Positions 8,943-18,112 of a stretch of DNA of 64,000 bases are shown one piece after another. Made by a program: the position numbers and the translations under genes. The notes below the pieces were generated by a model. It saw nothing but the letters and a program-made list of their open reading frames with translations, ran no database searches and was not told the origin of the DNA. Within the stretch, counting starts at the first letter, position 1. Each line of letters opens with the position of its first letter. The DNA is from Blastopirellula retiformator (GTDB lineage Bacteria > Planctomycetota > Planctomycetia > Pirellulales > Pirellulaceae): assembly GCF_007859755.1 (NCBI RefSeq), contig NZ_SJPF01000004.1, positions 310,894 through 374,893 on the forward strand, read 5' to 3'.

Positions 8943-9302
8943 TTAAAAAAGTCGACGCTTGTCGTCTATCTCGTCCCCCTCATCGGTGCGAGACTTGCCG
9001 CCGCGACGCTTGGTCCGCGACTCCGCCTTTTCGGCCAACGTCGTCTCGCCCTCATCAAAATTCTCGGTCACCGACTCGCCAGCGGCGTTAAAACCGGAAA
9101 GAACCTCAATCTTGCGCTCGGCTCGCTGCAAGAGGCTGTAGCACGACTTCAGCTTGCCGACGCCGTCCTCGTACAGCTTCAGCGACTCTTCCAGCCCCGC
9201 TTCGCCCGACTCGAGCCGGCGGACCAGCGTTTCGAGCGTCGCCAGCTCTTCCTCAAACGCCGGGGCGTCGGTCGCTTCGCCGGCAGCTTTTTTCTTGGCC
9301 AT
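8943..9302 (-). CDS. xseB: Exodeoxyribonuclease VII small subunit
   Basis: The short acidic helical partner of XseA. The family core is FEEELATLETLVRRLESGE and GLEESLKLYEDGVGKLKSC, residues ~16-55. The C-terminus is extended by a charged tail (ESRTKRRGGKSRTDEGDE), making 119 residues against about 75-85 in most homologues. Its start is 2 bases past the xseA stop, so translation is coupled. ExoVII degrades single-stranded DNA in both directions, and several small subunits assemble on each large one. Confidence 0.92.
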   Translation of the reverse strand: MAKKKAAGEATDAPAFEEELATLETLVRRLESGEAGLEESLKLYEDGVGKLKSCYSLLQRAERKIEVLSGFNAAGESVTENFDEGETTLAEKAESRTKRRGGKSRTDEGDEIDDKRRLF

Positions 9303-9304
9303 GA

Positions 9305-10579
9305 TTATGCCTTCTTCTTCGCAGGTTTCTTCGTGGATTCGGTCTGCACCTCTTCGACCCGGCTGATTAGCCGCCCGGAGGGCAAAATGGTTTCGATCTG
9401 CTCGCCGGCGGCAGCCTCTTCGGCCGCGCGAAGCACCGCTCCGCTGACGCTGCGGGTCACGCTATATCCCCGAGCCAGAACCGCCAGCGGCGATAACGAC
9501 TCGAGCCGCGCCGTCGCTTCTCGCACCCGCTGCTGGCTGACTTGCAGTTGCCGCCGCATTGCCGCCAACAGCCGCTCGTCCCAACCGTCAAGCGCCCGCT
9601 GAGCATCCTGAATCAGCGCAAACGGTTTGACGAAGGCCCGCCGCTCGGACAGGGCGTCCAGCCGCCGCCGCGCCAGCTGCGCCCGTTGCCGCAAGGCTTG
9701 CGTCAGGCGGACCTTGTAGCCGTCGAGCGCCTCGTTCACCTCGGCCTGCGACGGCACGCACAACTCGGCCGCCTCGCTGGGGGTGAGCGCTCGAACGTCG
9801 GCCGCCAGATCGCTGAGGGTGACGTCAATCTCGTGCCCAACGGCCGAGATGACCGGAATCTGACACTCGGCGATCGCCCGGACGACCGGCTCTTCGTTGA
9901 AGCACCAAAGATCTTCGATGCTGCCGCCGCCGCGGGTGGCGACCAGCACATCGGGTCGCGGTTGTAGTTTGGCCGCTTTCTTGATGGCGGCGGCGATTTC
10001 GGCCGCCGCTCCGGCGCCTTGCACGCGGGTCGGGATCACCAGCACATCGGCGCCACGCCAACGGCGGCGCATCACTTCCAGAAAGTCGCGAATCGCGGCG
10101 CCAGTCGGACTGGTCACCACCACAATCCGCCGCGGAAAGCGGGGCAGGGGGCGCTTCAGGTCCGGCTCAAACACCCCTTCCGCCGCCAATTTCTGCTGCA
10201 GCTTTTGCAGGGCCAGTTGCAGGGCGCCGACTCCTTGCGGCTCGATCTGGCGGATCACCAACTGATAACTGCCGCGGGGAGCGTAGACGTCGAGATCGCC
10301 TCGGCAAATCACCTGCTGCCCATCTTCCAGATCAAACGGCAACTTGGCGGCAGTCGTCTTCCACATCACTGCCCGAATCTGCGCCGCATCATCCTTTAGC
10401 GTCAGATAAACGTGACCGGAGCGGGGCTGAGCCAGATTCGAGATCTCGCCGCTGACCCAGACTGACGGAAACGCGGTTTCGAGCGTCCCTTTAATCAGCG
10501 CCGTCAACTGCGCCACGCTCAAGACAGGCGGCTGTTCTCCAGAAGCGGCGGCTTCCCAAGGGGGAAGGTCTACATCCAT
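9305..10579 (-). CDS. xseA: Exodeoxyribonuclease VII large subunit
   Basis: Catalytic subunit of ExoVII, 424 residues. The N-terminal OB-fold includes LSVAQLTALIKGTLETAF and VWVSGEISNLAQPRSGHVY. The catalytic core has VVTSPTGAAIRDF, TRGGGSIEDLWCFNEE and AVGHEIDVTLSDLAADVRA, where the Gly-rich loop and the GHExD segment are family hallmarks. A helical coiled-coil region with many Arg and Gln residues and a short domain ending in ARGYSVTRS follow. First gene of the xseA-xseB-ispA-dxs operon, divergent from the DUF1559 gene, with 235 bases between the two starts. Confidence 0.96.
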   Translation of the reverse strand: MDVDLPPWEAAASGEQPPVLSVAQLTALIKGTLETAFPSVWVSGEISNLAQPRSGHVYLTLKDDAAQIRAVMWKTTAAKLPFDLEDGQQVICRGDLDVYAPRGSYQLVIRQIEPQGVGALQLALQKLQQKLAAEGVFEPDLKRPLPRFPRRIVVVTSPTGAAIRDFLEVMRRRWRGADVLVIPTRVQGAGAAAEIAAAIKKAAKLQPRPDVLVATRGGGSIEDLWCFNEEPVVRAIAECQIPVISAVGHEIDVTLSDLAADVRALTPSEAAELCVPSQAEVNEALDGYKVRLTQALRQRAQLARRRLDALSERRAFVKPFALIQDAQRALDGWDERLLAAMRRQLQVSQQRVREATARLESLSPLAVLARGYSVTRSVSGAVLRAAEEAAAGEQIETILPSGRLISRVEEVQTESTKKPAKKKA

Positions 10580-10736
10580 GCGGCGTAAAGGGGAGTCGAG
10601 AGGGAAATGGTTCAGAATTCAGACGCCAAGTTAGCAGATTTTGTCCAACTGTTCAGCCGGCGACATGTCAGGTGACGGCCCGCTTCGCCACCTTTTGACG
10701 CAAAAGTCATCGCAAATATCCGATTATTTGGTAACA

Positions 10737-10765
10737 TTCTTAGAGGGCATCAGCCCCCCTATAGT
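10737..10765 (+). promoter_or_regulatory. Putative promoter of the DUF1559 gene
   Basis: A TTCTTA hexamer at 10737-10742 and TATAGT at 10760-10765 are 17 bases apart, about 50 bases before the start codon of the DUF1559 gene. The fit is reasonable but rests on pattern alone. Confidence 0.35.
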
Positions 10766-10814
10766 CAAGCTTTCGCTATTTTCCGCCCCGCAAACGTCTA
10801 AGGGAAGCCTCGTC

Positions 10815-11849
10815 ATGCCTCGCAAAGGTTTCACGCTAGTCGAACTACTGGTCGTCATTGCGATCATCGGCGTTTTGATCGCCTTGTTATTGCCAGCCGT
10901 GCAACAAGCCCGCGAGGCAGCTCGCCGGATGCAATGCACCAACAACTTGAAGCAAGTCATGTTGGCGACCCACAACTTTGAGAGTACCTACGGGCATATC
11001 GTCCCTGGTACGCAGCGCGGCGACGGTACTGGCACGCCCGACCTGGCGGCGCACTGGGGATGGGGAGCGTTTCTGCTTCCCTTCATTGAGCAATCGGCGA
11101 TGTACGATCAGCTCGATCTGAACAACCTGCAAGACCCGACCAATCATCTCCGCTCGGCCATCGGCGACGCGACGAAACTCGCCGTGATTCAAACGCCGAT
11201 CGACGGCTATCGCTGTCCCAGTTCGACGATGCCAATCCTCAACGAAGGCTGCGACGAGGATGGCGCCAACATTCGCGCCTTGCTGGCGTCGACCGGCGGA
11301 TCGGACGTTCCCGCCGCATCCAGTTCGTATGTCGGCAACTCGGGACACCGCAACTTGCCGCGGTGGGATCGCACTTATGGAACCGGGACGATGGTTCCGG
11401 TGGGCGAATATTCCTACACGCCGCGCAAGCCGCTTCGCTTCGCCGATGTTGTTGACGGACTTTCCAACACCTTCTTTTTTGGCGAGCGGGCGTGGGCGCT
11501 GCGGGCCAACGACGGTTCGCAGGTGATTGCCGGCGCAGCGACCTGGGCCGGGGCGCGATCGTTGTACGAGCAAGCCGCCGACGCCACCGCCAACCAGGTT
11601 CATACCGGATCACTATCGAGCGCTCGCGCTCGCATCAACGAAGCTCCCGGCGGCAGCTACGACTACTCGCGTCGCTCCTTCAGCAGCCAACATCCCGGCG
11701 GAGCCAACTTCGCCCTGGGAGACGGCTCGGTCCGTTTCGTACCGGAGACGATCGAACATACCGTGCAAACCTGGCCCGCGACGGAAGGCCAGTGCACCTT
11801 CGACTATCTCCTGCATCGCGCCGACGGCCAAGCCGTTGAGTTGCCGTAG
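10815..11849 (+). CDS. DUF1559 protein with type IV pilin-like N-terminus
   Basis: The start at 10815 gives MPRKGFTLVELLVVIAIIG, a prepilin peptidase site (KG^FTLVE) followed by a hydrophobic helix, and AGGGAAG lies upstream. The frame extends further upstream without homology. The helix is followed by the DUF1559 signature ALLLPAVQQAREAARRMQC. The C-terminal end carries the H-X9-DG motif: FSSQHPGGANFALGDGSVRF. Planctomycetes encode dozens of these pseudopilin-like proteins. They are exported and probably assembled at or anchored to the inner membrane, but their substrates are unknown. It is followed 21 bases later by a lipoprotein gene, a very common pairing. Confidence 0.93.
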   Translation: MPRKGFTLVELLVVIAIIGVLIALLLPAVQQAREAARRMQCTNNLKQVMLATHNFESTYGHIVPGTQRGDGTGTPDLAAHWGWGAFLLPFIEQSAMYDQLDLNNLQDPTNHLRSAIGDATKLAVIQTPIDGYRCPSSTMPILNEGCDEDGANIRALLASTGGSDVPAASSSYVGNSGHRNLPRWDRTYGTGTMVPVGEYSYTPRKPLRFADVVDGLSNTFFFGERAWALRANDGSQVIAGAATWAGARSLYEQAADATANQVHTGSLSSARARINEAPGGSYDYSRRSFSSQHPGGANFALGDGSVRFVPETIEHTVQTWPATEGQCTFDYLLHRADGQAVELP

Positions 11850-11870
11850 TCAATCACGGGAGCTCCTTTC

Positions 11871-12308
11871 ATGCAAGCGACAACATCGCATCCGATCGGA
11901 TACTGGCTGATCGTAGGCCTACTGGCTTTCAGCTTCGGCTGCAGCGGAGATTCGATCGATCCTGAGTACAAGCCGGTCACGGGAACGGTGACTTTGGATG
12001 GCCAGCCGCTGGCAAACGCTCAAGTTTCGTTCGTCCCTTTCGAAGCGGGAAGCTCCGGCGCTGGTTTCACCGACCAGGACGGCGTCTACCGCCTATACTA
12101 CGCCGCTCGCCGTCCCGGCGCAAAAATGGGCGAGAACAAGGTTTTCATCACCAAAGAGAAACCGCTGACTAGCAAACGGGGCGAGTTTAGCCGAATGAGC
12201 GAATCCGATCTCGAACTACTGCCAGCCCGTTACAACCGCCGGACGGAGCTAACGGCAAACGTTACGGATCAAACGAACGTGATCGACTTTGAGTTGAAGT
12301 CGAAATAG
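11871..12308 (+). CDS. Small lipoprotein with transthyretin/carboxypeptidase-regulatory-like fold
   Basis: 145 residues. The N-terminus is a lipoprotein signal (WLIVGLLAFSFGCSG, lipobox cysteine ~25). The mature part begins with KPVTGTVTLDGQPLANAQV, the opening strand pattern of carboxypeptidase-regulatory (CarboxypepD_reg) beta-sandwich domains, and it ends with NVIDFELKSK. It directly follows the DUF1559 gene, and both probably share a transcript that ends at the strong terminator 12332-12370. Its role is unknown, perhaps a periplasmic partner of the DUF1559 protein. Confidence 0.85.
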   Translation: MQATTSHPIGYWLIVGLLAFSFGCSGDSIDPEYKPVTGTVTLDGQPLANAQVSFVPFEAGSSGAGFTDQDGVYRLYYAARRPGAKMGENKVFITKEKPLTSKRGEFSRMSESDLELLPARYNRRTELTANVTDQTNVIDFELKSK

Positions 12309-12331
12309 CTCCATTCGATTCCAGAGTCGAG

Positions 12332-12370
12332 AAGCCCGCGATCGCAAACTGTGCGATCGCGGGCTTTTTT
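12332..12370 (+). terminator. Strong rho-independent terminator
   Basis: A perfect 15-base stem (12332-12346 with 12352-12366) with loop AACTG and a run of T residues ends the DUF1559-lipoprotein transcript. Confidence 0.93.
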
Positions 12371-12582
12371 GTAATTGAGCTATTTCTAGCCCCAGCGACC
12401 ACTCGTAAGTCGCTTCCCTACCGCAGCTTCCAGCGAGCATCTTGAGCGCCGCTTTCTCGCGACAACCGATCAACACCCCCGCATTTGACTACAATGGCCC
12501 ACCCCGTATAATCCCACCCACATAGTGCACGCCGCTCACCCCGACCGGTTTCAGCAACTCTCTCCCAAGGACGATATGGATC

Positions 12583-15006
12583 ATGCGAAAAAGAGCCACT
12601 TCCCCGCGACTTCGTTCAGGCAATCGCATCGGCCAGACGCCGATCAACGGCGTCTTCGAAATGCTGGAGGACCGCCGCGTTTTGGCGACAATCACGGTCA
12701 ACTCGACAGGCGATCTGGGCGATTCCAACCTCTTGGACGGAACCGCCTACACGGGCCAACTCAACTCAGCCGGAGCGAACGAAGTGACGCTGCGGGCGGC
12801 AATCCAGCAGGCCAACGCCAACGCCGGAGCCGATACGATCATCTTCAATATTCCGACCTCTGACCCGGGCTATTCCTCCGGAGCTTTTACGATATCGCCT
12901 AGCTCGCAACTGCCGGCGATGGGGAGTGACCTGACCATCGAAGGGATCAGCACGAAGGTTTGGGTCACACTCTACGAATACATCTATGAATACGACATCA
13001 TTCTGGATGGCTCGAGCGCCGGCAGCAGCAGTGGCCTGACGATTAGCGGCTCAAACTCTGCGATTGAGAAAATGCAGATCGAGAACTTCGGTAACGCGGG
13101 CATCGCAATTAACGGCTCGGATAACCTCGTCGATCTTTCCTTGATTCAAGACAATGGCACTCAGCAGGTGCTCATCGACGGTGGCGACGGAAACCTGCTG
13201 AACGAAATCACGGTCTATGGCGACACGGACGGCATCCTGCTAACCAACGGCGCTCAGGGTAATACGATCGAGGATTCGAATGTTTATGCCGTTGGTGCAG
13301 TTGCAATCACCGTGACGGGATCTGATTCCTACGAGAATTCGTTTCACAGAAACAGTTTTTACTCGCAAGCTTGGTTTGTTTCCTCGCCGCTACAGTTAAT
13401 TGATCTTGGCGATGACGGGCTCTCGTACGACGATTCCCTCGATCAAGATGCTGGCGCCAACAAAATGCAAAATCGGCCACATGTAACGCATCAGCAGGTC
13501 ATTGCTGGCCCCAGCGATTCCCGGCATCTCTATGTGGAAGGCTACCTCCAATCGACGCCCAATACGACGTTTGACCTGGACCTGATCGCCGTCGGCGCCG
13601 TTTCCAACGGTTACCAACAGATTACGACCGACCAATACGGCTACGCGGAATTTGACTTTACAATCGGCCTTATCGATGGTTTGCCGTCCGCCACCTATGT
13701 GCTGACGGCGACCGACCCAAATGGCAACACGTCGGAAGCGTTTTCAAGCTACGCGACGACCACGCCGGAAGACTTGAACTCTGCGCCAGAAATCAGCGCC
13801 GACACCTACACCATCAGCGAGAATCTGCTCGCCACATCCGTGGTGGGAACGCCGGCATTCTCAGACCCCGACGCCGAAGTGCTTACATTCGCCATTACGA
13901 GCGGAAACACCGGCGGAGCGTTCGCCATCGACGAGTACACCGGCGAAATCACCGTCGCCGGAACGCTGGATCACACGGCCACCAGTTCGTACAGCTTGAC
14001 GGTACAGGTGACCGATGTTGTTGGGGCGACCGACACGGCGGCGATTACGATCAACGTGGTCGATGGTTTTGACATCGATATCGTCTATGACGCTTCGGTC
14101 TCCTTGTTTGAAACCACCTACGGCAAGGAACTGACCGACTACGTCGAACAGATGGCAAGCGTTTGGGAAGGAATCATCGTTGGCGACATCCCTGCAGAAG
14201 GAAGCATCGACGACCTGGAGTTGACCGTCTACGTCGGAAACGGTGATGGCCCCGGCGGAGTCCTGGCGGCCGCAAACGTTGACTCGATACGAACGACAGG
14301 TCACCTTCCCTACGAGTCGTTTATGATCTTCGATTACTACGACACCTATTTTGCCAGCGGAACGGCGCAATTGTCGGCGACCATTTTTCACGAACTGGGG
14401 CATGCCCTTGGATTTGTGCCCACGGTCTTCGACAACCTGGGACTGCTTGACGACAGCAACCCCAGCGACATTCGCTTTACCGGCGCTAACGCCGTCGCCG
14501 CCTACCAAGCCTTGGGAGGCACGGGGAACGTTCCCCTTGATTCCGTCGGCAGCCACTTTCGCGAGTCGGTCTTCACCACGGAAATCATGACGCCGACGCT
14601 GAACACCGGTTCCATCGTTCCCATTAGCGCCGTAACGATCGCCGTCATGGAAGATCTGGGCTATGAGGTCAGCTATTACTACACGAACGCTTACTTTAAC
14701 TTAACCAGTTCGATGATGATGGCGTCTTCGGGAGGCGGCGGCTCGTCAACCGCAGCGGCGTCCAACCTCCTGCTTGCCGCTTCTTCGACGGGCATTTCGC
14801 CCGCGCCGATCCTCAAAGACGAAATCGACGCGGCGTTTGAGTCGCTAGACGAGTCGTTCGAGCCAGCTTGGCAGTTGCCGACCGAATCGCTCCGATCACG
14901 TCTGCCCGCGGATGCCAATCGCAGCGATTGGTTCCATGAGTTGGGTGATCAGGAAGAGCCCTGGGAGTTTCTCGTCGATGCCGAATTGGCGGAGCTAGAA
15001 GTCTAA
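12583..15006 (+). CDS. Surface/secreted leishmanolysin-like metallopeptidase with beta-helix and cadherin domains
   Basis: 807 residues. Residues 25-35 carry FEMLEDRRVLA, a signature seen near the N-terminus of many large exported planctomycete proteins. A CSLREA-like segment (EVTLRAAIQQANANAGADT) leads into a right-handed beta-helix (to about residue 300). A cadherin-like domain follows (~395-490, with PAFSDPDAEVLTFAITSGN). The peptidase domain has H603-E-L-G-H607-ALGF; a third His in GSHFRES (H658) and a Met-turn EIMTP (M669) match the leishmanolysin (M8) layout rather than the compact metzincin HExxHxxGxxH. The tail is Ser/Gly- then acid-rich. The start is supported by AAGGA 11 bases upstream. 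It is probably a cell-surface or secreted protease. Confidence 0.85.
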   Translation: MRKRATSPRLRSGNRIGQTPINGVFEMLEDRRVLATITVNSTGDLGDSNLLDGTAYTGQLNSAGANEVTLRAAIQQANANAGADTIIFNIPTSDPGYSSGAFTISPSSQLPAMGSDLTIEGISTKVWVTLYEYIYEYDIILDGSSAGSSSGLTISGSNSAIEKMQIENFGNAGIAINGSDNLVDLSLIQDNGTQQVLIDGGDGNLLNEITVYGDTDGILLTNGAQGNTIEDSNVYAVGAVAITVTGSDSYENSFHRNSFYSQAWFVSSPLQLIDLGDDGLSYDDSLDQDAGANKMQNRPHVTHQQVIAGPSDSRHLYVEGYLQSTPNTTFDLDLIAVGAVSNGYQQITTDQYGYAEFDFTIGLIDGLPSATYVLTATDPNGNTSEAFSSYATTTPEDLNSAPEISADTYTISENLLATSVVGTPAFSDPDAEVLTFAITSGNTGGAFAIDEYTGEITVAGTLDHTATSSYSLTVQVTDVVGATDTAAITINVVDGFDIDIVYDASVSLFETTYGKELTDYVEQMASVWEGIIVGDIPAEGSIDDLELTVYVGNGDGPGGVLAAANVDSIRTTGHLPYESFMIFDYYDTYFASGTAQLSATIFHELGHALGFVPTVFDNLGLLDDSNPSDIRFTGANAVAAYQALGGTGNVPLDSVGSHFRESVFTTEIMTPTLNTGSIVPISAVTIAVMEDLGYEVSYYYTNAYFNLTSSMMMASSGGGGSSTAAASNLLLAASSTGISPAPILKDEIDAAFESLDESFEPAWQLPTESLRSRLPADANRSDWFHELGDQEEPWEFLVDAELAELEV

Positions 15007-15034
15007 CGCCAATTGAACTTCGATCGAAAACGCC

Positions 15035-15069
15035 AGCCGCGACGCGATCTCGCTTCGCGGCTATTTTTT
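15035..15069 (+). terminator. Rho-independent terminator of the metallopeptidase gene
   Basis: AGCCGCGA at 15035-15042 pairs with TCGCGGCT at 15055-15062, followed by ATTTTTT. It lies 28 bases past the stop. Confidence 0.85.
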
Positions 15070-15085
15070 CGGCGACGCTACCTAA

Positions 15086-15922
15086 TCACGCCGCCTTCTT
15101 CTGCGTTTCGAGGACTGGCATCGACTTGCAAATGAGCGTTCCCTCACTCAAACCCAACGACCGTTCCGCCGAGATCCAAAACGGATCGCGCTTCGCCGAA
15201 TCGCGATGTCCGACCACTGGAGCGCTGCGGGGCCGGGCGGCGATTTCTACTTCCAGGCGCTGGCCGGAGGCGGCCCATTGTTCGGCGGCGGTGGTGATCT
15301 GGTTTAGGTACCTCTCAACCCGCTGGCGGTGATGCTCGATTTCTTCTTTGCTCAACTTGGGCGGTATCGTCAGCGCCGCTCCCATCAGGCCGCGGCCGCG
15401 GGAAAAGAGCCGCGGAATCGCGAACATGTCCCAGGTGTTGGCTCGGAGGGGGCGATCAAAGCCGAATCCCATCGGAATCAGCGGCAGGCCCAATCGCGAC
15501 GCCAGGTAGATCGCCCCCGGCGCCAGACGCCGGCGCGGTCCACGGGGGCCATCCGGCGTGATCGCCAGGTGCATGCTCTTCGACTTTTCGAGCAGTTCCA
15601 TCAGCGCCGTAGCGCCGCCGCGCTGCGAAGAGCCGCGGACCGTATCAAAGCCCATCATTTGCGCGGTATTGGCCAGCCACTCGGCGTCGCGATGCTTGCT
15701 GAGCAGCATTGCGATGTTGCAGTAGGGACGCAAATAAAGGGGGAAGCTGATGTATTCGTGCCAGAAGATATAGATGCCGGCCTGGTCGTTCTCGGGATGC
15801 GCCGGATCGAGCCGCGCATCATGATAAGCGACGCGCAGATCAAGCGTATCGAGCCAATGCCGGATCGTTTCGTGCAGCGCGAAACCGCCCAGCCGGGTTA
15901 GCCATCCATGTTGTAGCGTCAT
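15086..15922 (-). CDS. DUF374-type lysophospholipid acyltransferase family protein
   Basis: 278 residues. Motifs are IYIFWHEYISFPLYL (the acyltransferase HX4 region, His-Glu rather than HX4D), VRGSSQRGGATALMEL and LAITPDGPRGPRRRLAPG, diagnostic of the DUF374/LPLAT branch that includes lipid A-type acyltransferases. A role in acylating an envelope lipid is likely, the substrate unknown. It converges on the metallopeptidase gene. The start at 15922 is the only reasonable ATG in the frame. Confidence 0.88.
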   Translation of the reverse strand: MTLQHGWLTRLGGFALHETIRHWLDTLDLRVAYHDARLDPAHPENDQAGIYIFWHEYISFPLYLRPYCNIAMLLSKHRDAEWLANTAQMMGFDTVRGSSQRGGATALMELLEKSKSMHLAITPDGPRGPRRRLAPGAIYLASRLGLPLIPMGFGFDRPLRANTWDMFAIPRLFSRGRGLMGAALTIPPKLSKEEIEHHRQRVERYLNQITTAAEQWAASGQRLEVEIAARPRSAPVVGHRDSAKRDPFWISAERSLGLSEGTLICKSMPVLETQKKAA

Positions 15923-15967
15923 GCGAGCTTCCTATCTCGCGGACCTCAATCGTGATTCCGTTTTGGC

Positions 15968-16813
15968 TTACGACGCCGGCATCGTCCACTCGCCGGTAAA
16001 GACTTCCGTCGCGCCTCCGGTCTTATACACGCAATTGTCGGACTCGTTCCACTCCAATTGCAGGTCGCCCCCGAGCAGATGATTCAAAATCTTCCGCTCG
16101 GTTCGCCCAGTCAACACGCCGGCGACGCACACCGCCGAGGCGCCGGTACCGCATGCTAGCGTTTCGCCGGAACCTCGTTCCCAGGTCCGCTGGCGAACTT
16201 CGGTCGGCGAGATCACCTCGACAAACTCCACATTCACCCGGGCGGGGAAGTAAGAAGATCGTTCGATCTGGGGGCCGAACTTGAGGACCAGTTCGTCGGT
16301 CGCTTCCTCGACAAAGATGACGCAGTGCGGATTGCCCATCGAGACGCAGGTCACATCAAACGTCTTGCCCCCAACTTCGATCGTTTGATTGACGACCGGA
16401 TTGGCGTCGAAGGTGGTCGGAATCTTCTTCCCTTCTAAGATCGGCTCGCCCATGTTGACCTGAACTTGCTGAGCCAGGTCCCCTGAGGCGGTAATCTGGA
16501 CGGTCAGCACGCCGGCGCCAGTTTCCAGCTTCAGCGTCTCCTTCTTGGCGATCCCATGATCGTAGACGTACTTGGCGACGCACCGTAGCCCATTGCCGCA
16601 CATCTCCGACTCGCTGCCGTCCGCGTTAAACATCCGCATCCGGGCATCAGCCACTTCCGACGGCGTGATCAAGATCAGCCCGTCGCCGCCAATGCCAAAA
16701 TGGCGATCCGAGACCAGCGGCGCGATCTTCTCAGGCGGGGCCGGCAGCTCTTCGGCAAAGCAGTTGACGTAGACGTAGTCGTTACCGATGCCGTGCATCT
16801 TGGTGAAACGCAT
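15968..16813 (-). CDS. dapF: Diaminopimelate epimerase
   Basis: Interconverts LL- and meso-diaminopimelate for lysine and peptidoglycan. The start at 16813 gives the family N-terminus [16 protein letters not shown], with GGAAAG upstream. The two catalytic cysteines are C72 in MCGNGLRC and C221 in [20 protein letters not shown] and GNPHCVIFV are also present. At 281 residues it has a standard length. It supports a DAP-type peptidoglycan in this organism. The upstream region is full of small hairpins and one copy of the 147-bp repeat. Confidence 0.96.
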   Translation of the reverse strand: MRFTKMHGIGNDYVYVNCFAEELPAPPEKIAPLVSDRHFGIGGDGLILITPSEVADARMRMFNADGSESEMCGNGLRCVAKYVYDHGIAKKETLKLETGAGVLTVQITASGDLAQQVQVNMGEPILEGKKIPTTFDANPVVNQTIEVGGKTFDVTCVSMGNPHCVIFVEEATDELVLKFGPQIERSSYFPARVNVEFVEVISPTEVRQRTWERGSGETLACGTGASAVCVAGVLTGRTERKILNHLLGGDLQLEWNESDNCVYKTGGATEVFTGEWTMPAS

Positions 16814-17044
16814 GCGCTCTTTCCAGCAGGGGGATTCCAGGGACACTCGGGGCCTATTTTATCGGTTAGACGCCAAACAGGGTACGGTGGGTTCACCCGC
16901 GCCCGAAATCGGGTTAGCCCAGAAAGCTCCACTTTCTGGGCCGACGAAGTCGGCAGGAAGCATCGATCCGCGGCAGAGAGGCCACCGGACGCCCCAACGC
17001 TAGCCGAGCATGTATCCGCTACACTCCGTAAAATCGCACCTAGC
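16814..17044. other. Intergenic region rich in small hairpins
   Basis: Between dapF and the 147-bp repeat lie CCCGAaaTCGGG (16902-16913) and a perfect 10-base stem GCCCAGAAAG/CTTTCTGGGC with loop CTCCA (16917-16941). No coding frame here is believable. The hairpins lack a T-run, so they look like REP-type repeats rather than terminators. Confidence 0.5.
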
Positions 17045-17191
17045 TGCCTGTTGAAAAATGCCATCGTGGCATTTTTCAACCTCGCCAGGCTCAGAGCATA
17101 GCTCTTCGCGGCTCGCAAAATAACGACTTACGTCGTTATTTTGGGATCGCATCCGTGCGATCACGCGGTCCGTCGAGAAAATCAACGGACT
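17045..17191 (-). mobile_element. 147-bp nested-hairpin element, copy 1 (inverted)
   Basis: Full-length copy in reverse orientation, about 96% identical to copy 2. On its own forward strand it begins AGTCCGTTGA and ends TTCAACAGGCA. Internal stems include AAAATAACGAC/GTCGTTATTTT (perfect, loop GTAA) and GTTGAAAAATGCCA/TGGCATTTTTCAAC (perfect 14 bp, loop CGA). The flanks (CTTAGC and GCTAGG on the element strand) do not match well, so the duplication seen in other copies has decayed or was never there. Confidence 0.85.
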
Positions 17192-17310
17192 GCTAAGAGG
17201 CGAAATCCCCCGAGAACCTGTTCGACGCCCCCCGGTTTGCAAGGTAAATCCCATCAAGCGACTGGGCGAATTTACCAGTCCGTTCCCCACCCAACCCGAC
17301 GAGGACGACG

Positions 17311-18042
17311 ATGCAAACCTCTCACGAAGTCGACTATCAAGTCATCGGCCATGACATGCAACTGGTCGAGATAGAACTCGATCCCTGCGAAACGGTCGTC
17401 GCCGAAGCGGGCGCCATGATCTACATGGACGACGGCATCAGCTTTTCGACCCGCATGGGAGACGGCAGCGATCCCGATCAAGGCCTGATGGGCAAGCTGT
17501 TCAGTGCCGGCAAGCGGATGGTCAGCGGCAATACAATCTTCCTGGGCCACTTCACCAACGAATCGTCGAGCAAGCGGAGCGTCTCGTTTGGCGCGCCCTA
17601 TCCGGGCAAGATCGTTCCGATCGAGTTGTCGGAGGTGGGCGGCACGATCACCTGCCAGAAAGATGCGTTCCTCTGCGCTGCGATGGGGACCCGGCTCGAC
17701 GTCGCTTTCCAAAAGCGCCTGGGCGCCGGCTTCTTTGGCGGTGAAGGTTTTATCTTGCAGCACCTGCAAGGAGACGGCCGCGCGTTTCTGCATGCCTGCG
17801 GTACGATCATCACCCGCAAGTTGGAAGGGGAAACGCTGCTCGTTGAAGCAGGCAGCTTGGTCGCGTTTACCGAAGGCGTCGACTACGACATCCAACGCGC
17901 CGGCAACATGACGTCGATGCTGTTCGGCGGAGAAGGGCTCTTCCTGGCCAAGATGAGCGGTCACGGCACCGTCATGATGCAGAGCCTGCCGTTCTCGCGG
18001 TTGGCCAATCATATTTTGGCCCGCGCGCCGCATCGCGACTAA
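17311..18042 (+). CDS. TIGR00266/AIM24 family protein
   Basis: 243 residues, covering nearly the whole AIM24 domain. Typical features are [20 protein letters not shown] at the start, [14 protein letters not shown], a central glycine-rich [20 protein letters not shown] and the closing [12 protein letters not shown]. The family is a beta-prism fold; bacterial members have no settled function and are predicted to be cytosolic or membrane-associated. It stands alone on the plus strand after the inverted 147-bp repeat. GAGGACGACG lies just before the ATG. Confidence 0.93.
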   Translation: MQTSHEVDYQVIGHDMQLVEIELDPCETVVAEAGAMIYMDDGISFSTRMGDGSDPDQGLMGKLFSAGKRMVSGNTIFLGHFTNESSSKRSVSFGAPYPGKIVPIELSEVGGTITCQKDAFLCAAMGTRLDVAFQKRLGAGFFGGEGFILQHLQGDGRAFLHACGTIITRKLEGETLLVEAGSLVAFTEGVDYDIQRAGNMTSMLFGGEGLFLAKMSGHGTVMMQSLPFSRLANHILARAPHRD

Positions 18043-18064
18043 GCGACCGGTTTAGAAAATGATA

Positions 18065-18096
18065 GGCTCCCGCAACCACAAGTTGTTGCAGGAGCC
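18065..18096. repeat. Intergenic hairpin between convergent genes
   Basis: GGCTCCCGCAAC pairs with GTTGCAGGAGCC (11 of 12 positions). It lies between the stop of the TIGR00266 gene and the stop of the small gene at 18113. There is only a weak T-rich stretch on the minus-strand side, so termination is possible but not assured. Confidence 0.5.
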
Positions 18097-18112
18097 GATC
18101 GGCGTCAGCCGA

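Noticed and set aside
17045-17191. Reading the hairpin repeats as a CRISPR array
   Set aside because: Copies are kilobases apart, not regularly spaced, and the hairpins within one copy differ from each other.
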